From: Thalassobaculum fulvum
GTDB lineage: Bacteria; Pseudomonadota; Alphaproteobacteria; Thalassobaculales; Thalassobaculaceae
DNA length: 64,000 nucleotides
Assembly: GCF_014652915.1 (NCBI RefSeq)
Contig: NZ_BMZS01000013.1
Coordinates: 62,001 to 126,000 of the forward strand
Direction: 5' to 3'
Position 1 is the first letter of the stretch. Each line of letters starts with the position of its first letter. A model generated the notes under the pieces. That model ran no database searches. It was not told where the DNA came from and was given only the letters and a program-made list of their open reading frames with translations. Positions 55,866-63,794 of this stretch are shown here, one piece after another. A program made the translations under genes and the position numbers.

Positions 55866-56102
55866 CTATCGGGAGCAGTCGTGTGCCGGATGAATTGTAT
55901 CCGCGATACTTACAACTCCGTAGGCATCGACGGCCCGGTCCGAGGTGGAGCACAGATACTCGTTAAATGTCTGGCTGCGCTGGCCGGCCGTGGCGACGAC
56001 CCTGTCCTTCATCACCGATGTCAGGTGCAGCTTGATCCTGACGTCGAACCGCTTAGCGAAGCTGCGCCTTGTCGCGGGATCGATTTGCGAGAGGCGAAGC
56101 CC
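55866..56102 (-). pseudogene. Decayed frame with ribbon-helix-helix-like stretch
   Basis: A 78-codon minus-strand frame is open between stops but has no start before the middle. It contains 'KRFDVRIKLHLTSVMKDRVV' and then 'SQTFNEYL', which looks like a strand and first helix of a ribbon-helix-helix protein such as an antitoxin or a plasmid regulator. It lies upstream of the TA promoter. The remaining stretch to the tRNA shows nothing. Confidence 0.3.
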
Positions 56103-56263
56103 TTACGCAGAAGTTTCGTTAATCCCATTTGCTCGAAAACCTTTGTGCAGTGGTTCGCACGGCATGAGCAAGTGGCAAGGAACTGTAAAAATCACGGAAT
56201 CCAAACGTAAAATTGCCTTCACCGGTGAGGTGACAAGCAGGCCGTAAGTATCTGATTTGAAAG

Positions 56264-56311
56264 TGGTAGCGGAGGAGGGACTTGAACCCCCGACACGCGG
56301 ATTATGATTCC
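56264..56311 (-). repeat. Island attachment repeat inside tRNA-Met
   Basis: This is the second copy of the 48-bp repeat. It forms positions 30-77 of the intact tRNA and thus regenerates a functional gene after insertion. Confidence 0.9.
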
Positions 56312-56340
56312 GCTGCTCTAACCAGCTGAGCTACTCCGCC
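56264..56340 (-). tRNA. tRNA-Met (anticodon CAT), elongator type
   Basis: The 77-nt minus-strand sequence forms a full cloverleaf: acceptor GGCGGAG/CTCCGCT with a G-U at 1-72, D-arm GCTC/GAGC, anticodon stem GCGGA/TCCGC with loop ATCATAA, T-arm with TTCAAGT, and encoded CCA. The anticodon stem lacks the three G-C pairs of initiator tRNA. A lysidine-modified tRNA-Ile2 is a remote alternative. Confidence 0.95.
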
Positions 56341-56430
56341 ACCGGACCGGGCGCCCCGCTTGCGCAGGGCCGGCAGGCGGTCGATATACGCACGCCCCCG
56401 GCGCGTGTCAACGCTCGCCGACCATGCGGC

Positions 56431-56460
56431 TTGCCGGTCGGCTTCCGGCGTCCCTAAGAT
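56431..56460 (+). promoter_or_regulatory. Putative promoter of the DMT transporter gene
   Basis: TTGCCG and TAAGAT are 18 bp apart, 39 bp before the GTG start. The 14-mer CCCTAAGATGCCGC around the -10 recurs exactly at 58811-58824. Confidence 0.5.
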
Positions 56461-56499
56461 GCCGCCCCTCCTGCCGTCCCCTTCTGGTCCCGAGGCCCC

Positions 56500-57390
56500 G
56501 TGCCCGCCGAACTCCTGTCCGCCGACCTCCTGCCGCTGGCGTTCGCGCTGGTCGCGGCCGTGCTGTTCGCCGTCGGCGACCAGTTCCAGTACCTCGGCGT
56601 GCGCTCGCTCGACTCGCGCAGCGGCACGATGATCTCGATCGTGACCTCGACCCTGTGCTTCTGGCTGCTGGCGCCGGTCCTGCTCGACCCGGCCTTGCTG
56701 ACCCAGGTCGGCATCCTGGTGTTCGCCGTGATCGGGGTGTTCCGGCCGGCGCTCAGCGCCAACCTGTCGGTCGCCGGGGTGCGCCATCTCGGCCCGACCC
56801 TGTCGAGCACCTTGGCCTCGACCTCGCCGCTGTTCGGCACCGCGCTCGGCATCCTGTGGCTGGGCGAGACTCTGAACTGGCAGACCGCGCTCGGCACCGC
56901 CGGCATCGTCGGCTCGATCGTGGTGCTGTCGCGCCGCCGCGGCGGGGTCGCCGCCGACTGGCCGGTGTGGGCGCTGGCCCTGCCGATCGGCGCCGCCGCC
57001 ATCCGCTCGCTGGCGCACGTGCTCTCGAAGATCGGCATGGTCACCGTGCCGGATCCCTACATCGCCGGGCTGGTGTCGTTCACGGTGTCGGCGGCGGTGC
57101 TGCTGACCGGCCAGGCGATGCGGCGGCAGCGGCCGCGGGTGCTCGGCTCGCGATCCGCGGTGCTGTGCTTCGTCGGCAGCGGGGTGGCGATGGCGCTGGC
57201 GATCACCGCGCTCAACCAGGCCCTGCTGATCGGAGACATCGTGGTGGTGGTGCCGGTGGTGTCGGCCTCGCCGGTGTTCACCATGCTGCTCAGCATCGTG
57301 GTGTTCCGGCGCGAGCGGGTCAGCGGCCGGCTGGTCGCGGCGGTCTGCGTGGTGGTGCCGTCGGTGATCGTGATCGCGCTGGGGCGCTGA
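56500..57390 (+). CDS. DMT-superfamily transporter (EamA type)
   Basis: The protein is 296 aa with ten predicted membrane helices in two EamA-like halves. The first half ends in 'PLFGTALGILWLGETLNWQTALGTAGIVGSIVVL' and the second in 'SPVFTMLLSIVVFRRERVSGRLVAAVCVVVPSVIVIAL', the characteristic paired G-E / R-E repeats of drug/metabolite transporters. The substrate cannot be inferred. The GTG start at 56500 has GAGG upstream. Confidence 0.88.
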   Translation: MPAELLSADLLPLAFALVAAVLFAVGDQFQYLGVRSLDSRSGTMISIVTSTLCFWLLAPVLLDPALLTQVGILVFAVIGVFRPALSANLSVAGVRHLGPTLSSTLASTSPLFGTALGILWLGETLNWQTALGTAGIVGSIVVLSRRRGGVAADWPVWALALPIGAAAIRSLAHVLSKIGMVTVPDPYIAGLVSFTVSAAVLLTGQAMRRQRPRVLGSRSAVLCFVGSGVAMALAITALNQALLIGDIVVVVPVVSASPVFTMLLSIVVFRRERVSGRLVAAVCVVVPSVIVIALGR

Positions 57391-57394
57391 CGCC

Positions 57395-58132
57395 CTACAG
57401 ATTGCGGGCGTACAGCGCGAGCAGGCGCTGCCAGTGGGTCTCGGCGGCCGGCTTGTCGTAGCACCAGCGGCCGGGGAAGCCGAAGCCGTGGTGGACGTCC
57501 GGGTAGACCTCCAGCTCGCCGCGGGCGCCGGAGGCCTCGAACAGCCCGCGCAGCTCCTCGACCATCGGCAACGGCGCCAGGTCGTCGTGCTCGGCGCAGG
57601 CGATGTACAGCTCGCCCCTGGCCTTGCCGAGGGTCAGGTGCGGGCTCTCCTCGGCGTCGCTGACCAGCCAGGTGCCATAAAACGAGGCGGCGGCCGCGAC
57701 CCGGGCCGGATAGCGGGCGGCCGCGGCCAGCGCGTAGGGCCCGCTCATGCAGTAGCCGTGCACGCCGACCCCGCCCGGCCGAACGTCGCGCCGGGCGTCG
57801 ACGAAGTCGAGCATGGCGGCGACGTCGTCCATCACCGGCGGGATTGTCATCTTCGTGCGGATCGCCCGCATGCGGGTGTACTCGGGGCTGTCCTTGTCCA
57901 GGACGTCGGGGCCGAACGTCGAGTCGCGGCCGGCCCGGTAGTACAGGTTCGGCAGCACCACGAAGTACCCGACGGTCGCCAGCCGCCGCGCCATGTCGCG
58001 CAGCTCCTCGCGGATGCCGGGGGCGTCCATCAGGAACAGCACGGCCGGGAACGGGCCGCCGCGGTCCGGGCGGACCACGAAGCTCTCCATGGCGCCGTCC
58101 TCGGTCGGAATGTCCAGGGTGTCTTCCAGCAT
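57395..58132 (-). CDS. Dienelactone hydrolase family protein
   Basis: The protein is 245 aa. It has 'PAVLFLMDAPGIREELRDMARRLA', nucleophile Cys128 in 'GVHGYCMSG' (Cys in place of Ser is the hallmark of this family), Asp in 'ACAEHDDLAP' and His in 'YPDVHHGFGFPGR'. Family members open cyclic lactones of aromatic degradation or act as general carboxylesterases; no aromatic pathway is adjacent. The ATG at 58132 follows GAGGAC and removes a spurious N-terminal extension. Confidence 0.87.
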   Translation of the reverse strand: MLEDTLDIPTEDGAMESFVVRPDRGGPFPAVLFLMDAPGIREELRDMARRLATVGYFVVLPNLYYRAGRDSTFGPDVLDKDSPEYTRMRAIRTKMTIPPVMDDVAAMLDFVDARRDVRPGGVGVHGYCMSGPYALAAAARYPARVAAAASFYGTWLVSDAEESPHLTLGKARGELYIACAEHDDLAPLPMVEELRGLFEASGARGELEVYPDVHHGFGFPGRWCYDKPAAETHWQRLLALYARNL

Positions 58133-58286
58133 GGCGGGGTCCTCGGGTGGGAGAGCGTGGTGGGGCGGCGGGTCGGTGAAGACGGGGCGGCGGCGCACTT
58201 CTGCGCGTCGCCGATGCCGGCTATGGTGAAGGAAACCGGCGGCCGGACGCCAGCGTCTCGACCGCCCCCGGCCGGAAGGGGCCCCT

Positions 58287-58766
58287 GTGGCGCAGAGACC
58301 GACCCGCGGGCACGGACGGACGGCCCGCCGACCCAGGCTGATCGACCGGATCGTCGACTATCCCTATCGCCGCCTGTTCGGCGTCAAGGGATGCTCGGTG
58401 ATCGCCCTGGTCGTGCTGGCCGCCGTCGCGATCCGCTACACCGTCGGGATCGGCACCGTCACGCTCGACCCGATGACCTGCCGGCTCGCCTGGACCGACG
58501 CGCCGTACAAGCCGTTCTTCAAGGAGCGGATCCTCCAGAACACGCGCCGCGAGCTCGGACGGCAGGTCGCCGAGAAGCAGAAGGCGCTGTGGGACATCCG
58601 GGCCGGGCGCGACCCGTTCCCGGCGAAGGCCTCGGGCAACGTCGCCGGGATCAGGCGGATCGACAACGACAAGTTCTTCTGGCGGGCCTACGCGCAGAAC
58701 CTGGAGACCGAGATCGCGGCGATCAGCGACTGTCTGCGCCGGCTGCCCGGCTACCGGTTCGATTGA
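58287..58766 (+). CDS. Hypothetical single-pass membrane protein
   Basis: The protein is 159 aa. A basic N-terminus ('RGHGRTARRPRLIDRIVDYPYRRLFG') leads into one membrane helix (about 36-52), then a helical periplasmic or cytosolic domain rich in charged residues ending 'AAISDCLRRLPGYRFD'. The family is not recognised. The GTG start has GGAAGGGG upstream. Confidence 0.65.
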   Translation: MAQRPTRGHGRTARRPRLIDRIVDYPYRRLFGVKGCSVIALVVLAAVAIRYTVGIGTVTLDPMTCRLAWTDAPYKPFFKERILQNTRRELGRQVAEKQKALWDIRAGRDPFPAKASGNVAGIRRIDNDKFFWRAYAQNLETEIAAISDCLRRLPGYRFD

Positions 58767-58789
58767 GAGCGCGGGACCGTCGATCCCGT

Positions 58790-58819
58790 TTGCACGGCGC
58801 TCGTGCGTCCCCCTAAGAT
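58790..58819 (+). promoter_or_regulatory. Putative promoter of the omega-aminotransferase gene
   Basis: TTGCAC and TAAGAT are 18 bp apart, 45 bp before the start codon, in the same CCCTAAGATGCCGC context as at 56452-56465. Confidence 0.5.
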
Positions 58820-58864
58820 GCCGCGATCCCACAACCACAAGCCTGCCGATCAACGGAGATACCC

Positions 58865-60196
58865 ATGGCGCTCGCGGCGAACGATCAGACCAAGCCGAAC
58901 GATCTCGACCCGTTCTGGATGCCGTTCACCGCGAACCGGCAGTTCAAGCAGCAGCCGCGGATGTTCGTCGAGGCCGAGGGCGTGCACTACACCACGGCCG
59001 ACGGCCGCAAGGTGCTGGACGGAACCTCGGGCCTGTGGTGCTGCAACGCCGGCCACCGCCGCAAGCCGATCATCGAGGCGGTGCAGAAGCAGGTCGAGAA
59101 GCTGGACTTCGCGCCGACCTTCCAGATGGGGCACCCGCTGTCCTTCGAGTTCGCCTCGCGCCTGACCCAGATGGTCGAGGGCTTCAGCCAGGTGTTCTTC
59201 ACCAACTCCGGGTCGGAGTCGGTCGACACCGCGCTGAAGATCGCGCTCGCCTACCAGCGCGCCATCGGCCAGGGCACCCGGACCCGGCTGATCGGGCGCG
59301 AGCGCGGCTATCACGGGGTCGGGTTCGGCGGCATCTCGGTCGGCGGCATCGTCGCCAACCGCAAGACCTTCGGCCCGATGCTGAACGGCGTCGACCACCT
59401 GCCGCACACCCACGACCTGGCGAAGAACGCCTACACCCGCGGCGAGCCGGAGCACGGACTCAACCTTGCCGACGAGCTGGAGCGCATCGTCGCCCTGCAC
59501 GACGCCTCGACCATCGCCGCGGTGATCGTCGAACCGGTGGCCGGCTCGACCGGCGTGCTGATCCCGCCGAAGGGCTACCTCAAGCGGCTGCGCGAGATCT
59601 GCGACAAGCACGGCATCCTGCTGATCTTCGACGAGGTCATCACCGGCTTCGGGCGCCTGGGCGCGCCGTTCGCCACCGACTATTTCGGGGTCAAGCCGGA
59701 CCTGTTCACGACCGCCAAGGGCATCACCAACGCGGTGGTCCCGATGGGCGCGGTGTTCTGCCGCGACGGCATCTACGACGCGTTCATGAACGCGCCGGAC
59801 AACACCATCGAGCTGTTCCACGGCTACACCTATTCCGGCCACCCGTTGGCCTGCGCCGCCGGCCTCGCCACCATCGACCTGTACAAGGACGAGGGGCTGT
59901 TCGAGCGGGCCGCCGAGCTGGCGCCGTACTGGGAGGACGGGCTGCACTCGCTGAAGGGCGGCAACCACGTCATCGACATCCGCAACATCGGCATGGTCGG
60001 GGCGATCGAGCTCGCGGGCATCCCGGGCAAGCCGACGGCACGCGCCTTCGACGCGTTCCTGAAGGCCTACGACAAGGGGCTGCTGATCCGCACCACCGGC
60101 GACATCATCGCCCTGTCGCCGCCGCTGATCGTCGAGAAGAGCCATATCGACTTCATCGTCGACACCGTCGGCGACGTCCTGAAGACGGTGCACTGA
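58865..60196 (+). CDS. Omega-aminotransferase, beta-alanine--pyruvate type (class III)
   Basis: The protein is 443 aa. It begins 'LDPFWMPFTANRQFKQQPR' as in beta-alanine:pyruvate transaminases, with 'GLWCCNAGHRRKPI', 'FFTNSGSESVDTALKIALAY', 'RERGYHGVGFGGISVGG', Asp256 in 'FDEVITGFGR' and PLP Lys285 in 'TTAKGITNAVVPMG'. The enzyme moves omega-amino groups to pyruvate, giving malonate semialdehyde and alanine. Related substrates such as GABA or taurine are possible. Confidence 0.88.
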   Translation: MALAANDQTKPNDLDPFWMPFTANRQFKQQPRMFVEAEGVHYTTADGRKVLDGTSGLWCCNAGHRRKPIIEAVQKQVEKLDFAPTFQMGHPLSFEFASRLTQMVEGFSQVFFTNSGSESVDTALKIALAYQRAIGQGTRTRLIGRERGYHGVGFGGISVGGIVANRKTFGPMLNGVDHLPHTHDLAKNAYTRGEPEHGLNLADELERIVALHDASTIAAVIVEPVAGSTGVLIPPKGYLKRLREICDKHGILLIFDEVITGFGRLGAPFATDYFGVKPDLFTTAKGITNAVVPMGAVFCRDGIYDAFMNAPDNTIELFHGYTYSGHPLACAAGLATIDLYKDEGLFERAAELAPYWEDGLHSLKGGNHVIDIRNIGMVGAIELAGIPGKPTARAFDAFLKAYDKGLLIRTTGDIIALSPPLIVEKSHIDFIVDTVGDVLKTVH

Positions 60197-60207
60197 CGGA
60201 CGGGCTT

Positions 60208-60235
60208 GCGGGTCGGGCTAGGGTGCCCGACCCGC
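60208..60235. terminator. Bidirectional terminator hairpin
   Basis: GCGGGTCGGGC (60208-60218) and GCCCGACCCGC (60225-60235) form a perfect 11-bp stem with a 6-nt loop between two convergent genes; it overlaps the last codons of the methyltransferase gene. Confidence 0.65.
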
Positions 60236-61048
60236 GGTCGTCCATGTCACCAGGGTCGAGGCGTTCTTGGCTTTGTGGCTGAAGATGTCCGGGACGATCG
60301 AGTCGACCGTCAGCCTGCTGCGACTCTCGAGCTCGCTCAGGATCTGAAGCAGGTTCTCGTTGTAGCCTGCGGACTGCGCGTAGGCGCGGCTGCTGTAGCG
60401 GCCGCTCTCGCGCCCTTCGATCTGCCAGCCGACCGGCTCGAAGTGGATTCCGCTGACCCTATCGGCGCGGTCGATGATCTGCTCGAACAGTTCGCCGGAG
60501 ATCTCGCGGATCTGTTCGATCGAATGGACGGTGAACACGACCAGGTGACCCCGGTGATCATCCAGAAGACGGAGGTCCGGGGCGTGGTAGTCGAAGAACC
60601 GGGCCTCGCAATCGAACCCGGCGTCGAGCGCGGCAAGCTTCGTCAGGCAGTCGCGGCCGCTGCGGGTGAGTTCGAGCCCGGCGTACGCGGCGCCGGGCGG
60701 GCCGCCGCCCAGGAACACGTCGCAGAGGTTGAGGCCGGGACCGCTGCCGAGCTCGACGATGAGCGATGTGTCGGGGCGACAGGCCGCGATCACGGTCTGG
60801 GCGATGAGGGCCCGTCTCGCGCCCGCGAGCGCACTGCGCGGCAACGCGACGACTTCCCCGAAGGCCACGCCGTTCGCGCGCGCCACGTCATGGCCTCGCC
60901 ATTCGTGATAGACGCTCGACACGACCCTCGACAGGTTCCGCTCGCCGGCGGCGACCCGGGCGTCGACCGCCGCCGCCAGCTCTTGCCAGACCGGCTCGTA
61001 CTCCTGTGCCCGTCGGGCTGACGGCGATATCGCGGAAGCGGTGTTCAT
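60218..61048 (-). CDS. Class I SAM-dependent methyltransferase-like protein
   Basis: The protein is 276 aa. The SAM-binding motif I is seen as 'LIVELGSGPGLNLCDVFLGG' with the acidic end of strand 2 in 'YAGLELT'. Later 'HLVVFTVHSIEQI' matches motif II. A helical N-terminal part (about 10-75) may form a cap. The substrate is unknown. The ATG at 61048 was chosen because longer forms run into low-complexity sequence. It is convergent with the aminotransferase gene. Confidence 0.72.
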   Translation of the reverse strand: MNTASAISPSARRAQEYEPVWQELAAAVDARVAAGERNLSRVVSSVYHEWRGHDVARANGVAFGEVVALPRSALAGARRALIAQTVIAACRPDTSLIVELGSGPGLNLCDVFLGGGPPGAAYAGLELTRSGRDCLTKLAALDAGFDCEARFFDYHAPDLRLLDDHRGHLVVFTVHSIEQIREISGELFEQIIDRADRVSGIHFEPVGWQIEGRESGRYSSRAYAQSAGYNENLLQILSELESRSRLTVDSIVPDIFSHKAKNASTLVTWTTAGRAP

Positions 61049-61279
61049 GGCGTGGCGGCTGGCTCCTCGTCGCGGCTGCGTGCCGGGCCTCGGCGTTGCC
61101 GCCCGGTCGGACCTCGGGCACGGTATCAGATCCGGTGCCGGGGCGAGCGGTCTCGTGGCGCGGCCGGCCGGTTTCCCTGCGTCCACACGCCGTCTTGGGG
61201 TTTCCTGCGGGTTCGTCTAAGTTTATCAACAGTGTCGCCAATGGGCACGGATCGCGCGGGAATGACGGGGCATTGCAGT

Positions 61280-61579
61280 ATGGCGGAGCGGACGGCGCTT
61301 CTTGCCCGGGTCGGCCGATCTGCGGGCGTTTCGGCACTTGCCGTCGCGATGCTCGCCGGCTGTGCCGAGGTGCAGAACGCGGTGAACGACGTGTCGAACG
61401 CGTTTCAGCCGAAGCAGGAAGAGCCGGCACTGCCGCCGCCGACCTCGTACTGCTATCGCACCCTGGGCAAGGTCAACTGCTACAGCCAGCCTCTGCCGGG
61501 CGACCAGTCGAACCGGTTGATCGGCTATCAGGGGCCGCCGCCGCGGTCCACCAGCGGCACCGGCCCGCTCAGCCCGTGA
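61280..61579 (+). CDS. Small lipoprotein, unknown function
   Basis: The protein is 99 aa. The signal ends in lipobox LAGC. The mature part has 'AVNDVSNAFQPKQEEPALPPP' and a compact motif 'SYCYRTLGKVNCYSQPLPGD' with two cysteines. Small lipoproteins with this C-Y-R-T-L-G and C-Y-x-x-P-L pattern recur in alphaproteobacteria. An ATG six codons upstream is possible but lacks a ribosome site. It may form a unit with the Sel1 protein 40 bp downstream. Confidence 0.7.
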   Translation: MAERTALLARVGRSAGVSALAVAMLAGCAEVQNAVNDVSNAFQPKQEEPALPPPTSYCYRTLGKVNCYSQPLPGDQSNRLIGYQGPPPRSTSGTGPLSP

Positions 61580-61619
61580 CCGCGCCCGGATACCCCCTCC
61601 GCCACCGTCGGATCTGCCG

Positions 61620-62309
61620 GTGAGAAAGCCCGCTGCCGCTCTCCTGCTCGCGATGGCGGCGCTGGTCGCGACCGCGCACCCGACGGCTTCGCGGGCCGAC
61701 GAGGTGCCGGTGCCGCGCAGCTACGGCGACGCCATGCGCTGGTACCGCGACGCCTCGCGGGCCGGCGACCCGAAGGCGATGTTCTATCTCGGGCTGACCC
61801 TCGAGCAGGGCCTGCAGGACCGGCCGCGCCCGCATGAGGCGCTCGACTGGTATCGCCGGTCGGCCGAGGCCGGCTTCGCGCTGGCGCAGTTCAAGCTCGG
61901 GGTGCTCCACCAGACCGGCACGATCGTCGGGCGCGACCTCGCCCGGGCACGGGAGTGGTACGAGAAGGCCGCGGCCCAGGGCATGGCGGCGGCGCAGTAC
62001 AACCTCGCGGTCCTGCTGGATACCGGCGGGGGCGGACCGGTCGACCAGGGGCGGGCCGCCGAATGGTATCTGAAGGCGGCCTCGTCGGGCGTGGCGGAGG
62101 CGTACCTGAACCTCGGGAACCTGTACGCCCGCGGGGCGGGCGTTCCGGCCGACGCGGTCGAGTCCCTGAAGTGGCTGATCCTCGCCGACGACGCCGGGAT
62201 CGAGGCGGCGGCCGGGCTGCGGGAATCGGTCGCCGGGGTGCTGAACGAGGACGAACGCGCCCGGGCCGCTGCCGCTGCCGAGGCCTGGAAGACCGCCCAC
62301 CCGCGCTGA
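61620..62309 (+). CDS. Sel1-repeat periplasmic protein
   Basis: The protein is 229 aa. The GTG start gives a signal peptide (1-26, ending SRA). It contains about four Sel1-like helical repeats ('AMFYLGLTLEQG', 'AQFKLGVLHQTG', 'AQYNLAVLLDTG' and 'AYLNLGNLYARG') each with the 36-residue period and 'A..WY..AA..G' core. Sel1 repeats mediate protein contacts; many alphaproteobacterial ones are in envelope signalling or exopolysaccharide control. Confidence 0.87.
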   Translation: MRKPAAALLLAMAALVATAHPTASRADEVPVPRSYGDAMRWYRDASRAGDPKAMFYLGLTLEQGLQDRPRPHEALDWYRRSAEAGFALAQFKLGVLHQTGTIVGRDLARAREWYEKAAAQGMAAAQYNLAVLLDTGGGGPVDQGRAAEWYLKAASSGVAEAYLNLGNLYARGAGVPADAVESLKWLILADDAGIEAAAGLRESVAGVLNEDERARAAAAAEAWKTAHPR

Positions 62310-62372
62310 CGAGAGCTTGCCGGCGCACCCGGCGTTCCGTAGGAAGACGCGAGCCTGCGCTTGGAGATGGGA

Positions 62373-63794
62373 ATGCGGCTGCCGCTCTGTGTCGATCTCG
62401 ACGGCACGCTGGTCAGGACCGACCTGCTGTACGAGACGCTGCTGGCGGCCCTGCGCCGCCGGCCGTGGATCGTGCTGGCGCTGCCGTTCTGGCTCCTGGC
62501 CGGCCGGGCGCACCTGAAGGCGCGGCTGGTCGAGGCGGCCGGTGACGGCGTCGACATCGCCGCGCTGCCGCTGACCGAGGACCTGGTGGACTACCTGCGG
62601 TCCGAGAGGCAGGCGGGCCGCCGCATCGAGCTGGTGTCGGCCTCGGATCGCCGCGCGGTCGAGAGGGTGGCCGCTCGGGTCGGCCTGTTCGACGCGGTGT
62701 TCGGCAGCGACGGCGACACCAACCTGAAGGGACCGGTGAAGGCCCGGGCCCTGGTCGAGCGGCACCCGGAGGGATTCGTCTATGCCGGCGACGCGCGCGC
62801 CGACCTGGCGGTCTGGGAGCACGCCGCCGGCGCGATCCCGGTCAACGCCGCCCTGGCGCGTCGCGACGAGGTCGCCGCCCGGGCACCGATCGAAGCCGAG
62901 TTCGGGACGCCGCCGCGGCTGGGCCGGGCCCTGTTCAAGGCGCTGCGGCCGCACCAGTGGGCGAAGAACGCGCTGGTGCTGTTGCCGCTGCTGCTGACCC
63001 GCAGCTACGAGCTGCCGGCCGTGCTGGTGGCCGCCCTGGCGACCATCGCGCTGTTCTCGCTGGCCGCCAGCGGCACCTACCTGCTGAACGACCTGCTCGA
63101 CCTGTCGGCCGACCGGACCCACCCGAGCAAGCGCGACCGGCCGCTGGCCTCGGGTGCCCTGCCGATCCCGATCGGCCTGGTGCTGTCGCCGCTGCTGATC
63201 GCCGTCGGCCTGGCCGGGACCCTGCTGGTCGATCCCGACGTGTTCCTGGCCCTGGTGGCCTATCTCGGGCTGACGCTCGCCTACTCGTTCGGCCTGAAGA
63301 CCCAGCCGGTGGTCGACGTGCTGACCCTCGGCTCGCTGTTCACCCTGCGGCTGCTGGCCGGCCACCTGCTGGTCGACGGCGGCGTGCCGGCCTGGCTGCT
63401 GGTGTTCTGCATGGCGTTCTTCACCAGCCTGGCCCTGGTGAAGCGACTGACCGAGGTCCGTGGCCTGGAGGAACGCGGCGTGGTCTCGATTCCCGGCCGC
63501 GGCTACCACGCCGGCGACGGGCCGTTCGTGCTGGCACTCGGCCTGACCGCCGGCATCTCGTCGGTGTTCATCTTCATCATCTATCTGGTGGCGGATCCGC
63601 TGCACGCGGTCCGGCTCGCCGACCCGGAGTGGCTGTGGGTGGTGCCGGCGGTGCTCGGCTGGTGGGTGCCCCGGGTCTGGCTGCTGGCCAGCCGCGGCGA
63701 GATGCACGACGACCCGGTGGTGTTCGCGCTCAAGGACCGGCAGAGCCTGGTGCTCGGCACGATCGCCGTGCTGGCCGTGCTGGTGGCCGGATGA
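62373..63794 (+). CDS. HAD phosphatase-UbiA prenyltransferase fusion (decaprenyl-phosphate phosphoribosyltransferase-like)
   Basis: The protein is 473 aa. Residues 1-165 are a HAD phosphatase ('CVDLDGTLVRTD' at 6-17, 'VSAS', Lys in 'NLKGPVKA', 'YAGDARAD'). Residues 185-473 are a multi-helix UbiA prenyltransferase with 'NDLLDLSADRTHPSKRDRPL' at 239-258, the N-D-x-x-D plus H-P-x-K-x-x-R-P form typical of DPPR synthases (Rv3806c, NoeC). The fused phosphatase could remove the 5-phosphate, as Rv3807c is proposed to do. The ATG at 62373 follows GGAG. It overlaps the DprE1-like gene by ATGA. Confidence 0.85.
   Translation: MRLPLCVDLDGTLVRTDLLYETLLAALRRRPWIVLALPFWLLAGRAHLKARLVEAAGDGVDIAALPLTEDLVDYLRSERQAGRRIELVSASDRRAVERVAARVGLFDAVFGSDGDTNLKGPVKARALVERHPEGFVYAGDARADLAVWEHAAGAIPVNAALARRDEVAARAPIEAEFGTPPRLGRALFKALRPHQWAKNALVLLPLLLTRSYELPAVLVAALATIALFSLAASGTYLLNDLLDLSADRTHPSKRDRPLASGALPIPIGLVLSPLLIAVGLAGTLLVDPDVFLALVAYLGLTLAYSFGLKTQPVVDVLTLGSLFTLRLLAGHLLVDGGVPAWLLVFCMAFFTSLALVKRLTEVRGLEERGVVSIPGRGYHAGDGPFVLALGLTAGISSVFIFIIYLVADPLHAVRLADPEWLWVVPAVLGWWVPRVWLLASRGEMHDDPVVFALKDRQSLVLGTIAVLAVLVAG

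Larger units (their letters stand above)
53948..56311. mobile_element. Small genomic island integrated in tRNA-Met
   Basis: A 48-bp perfect direct repeat (53948-53995 and 56264-56311) brackets 2.3 kb of DNA that is visibly AT-richer than the flanks. One copy is inside an intact tRNA-Met; the other is only the 3' part of that tRNA, as left by a tyrosine-recombinase insertion. Cargo is a toxin, an antitoxin, a third small gene and two decayed frames. No integrase, excisionase or transposase is present, so the element is either degraded or depended on a helper. Confidence 0.85.
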
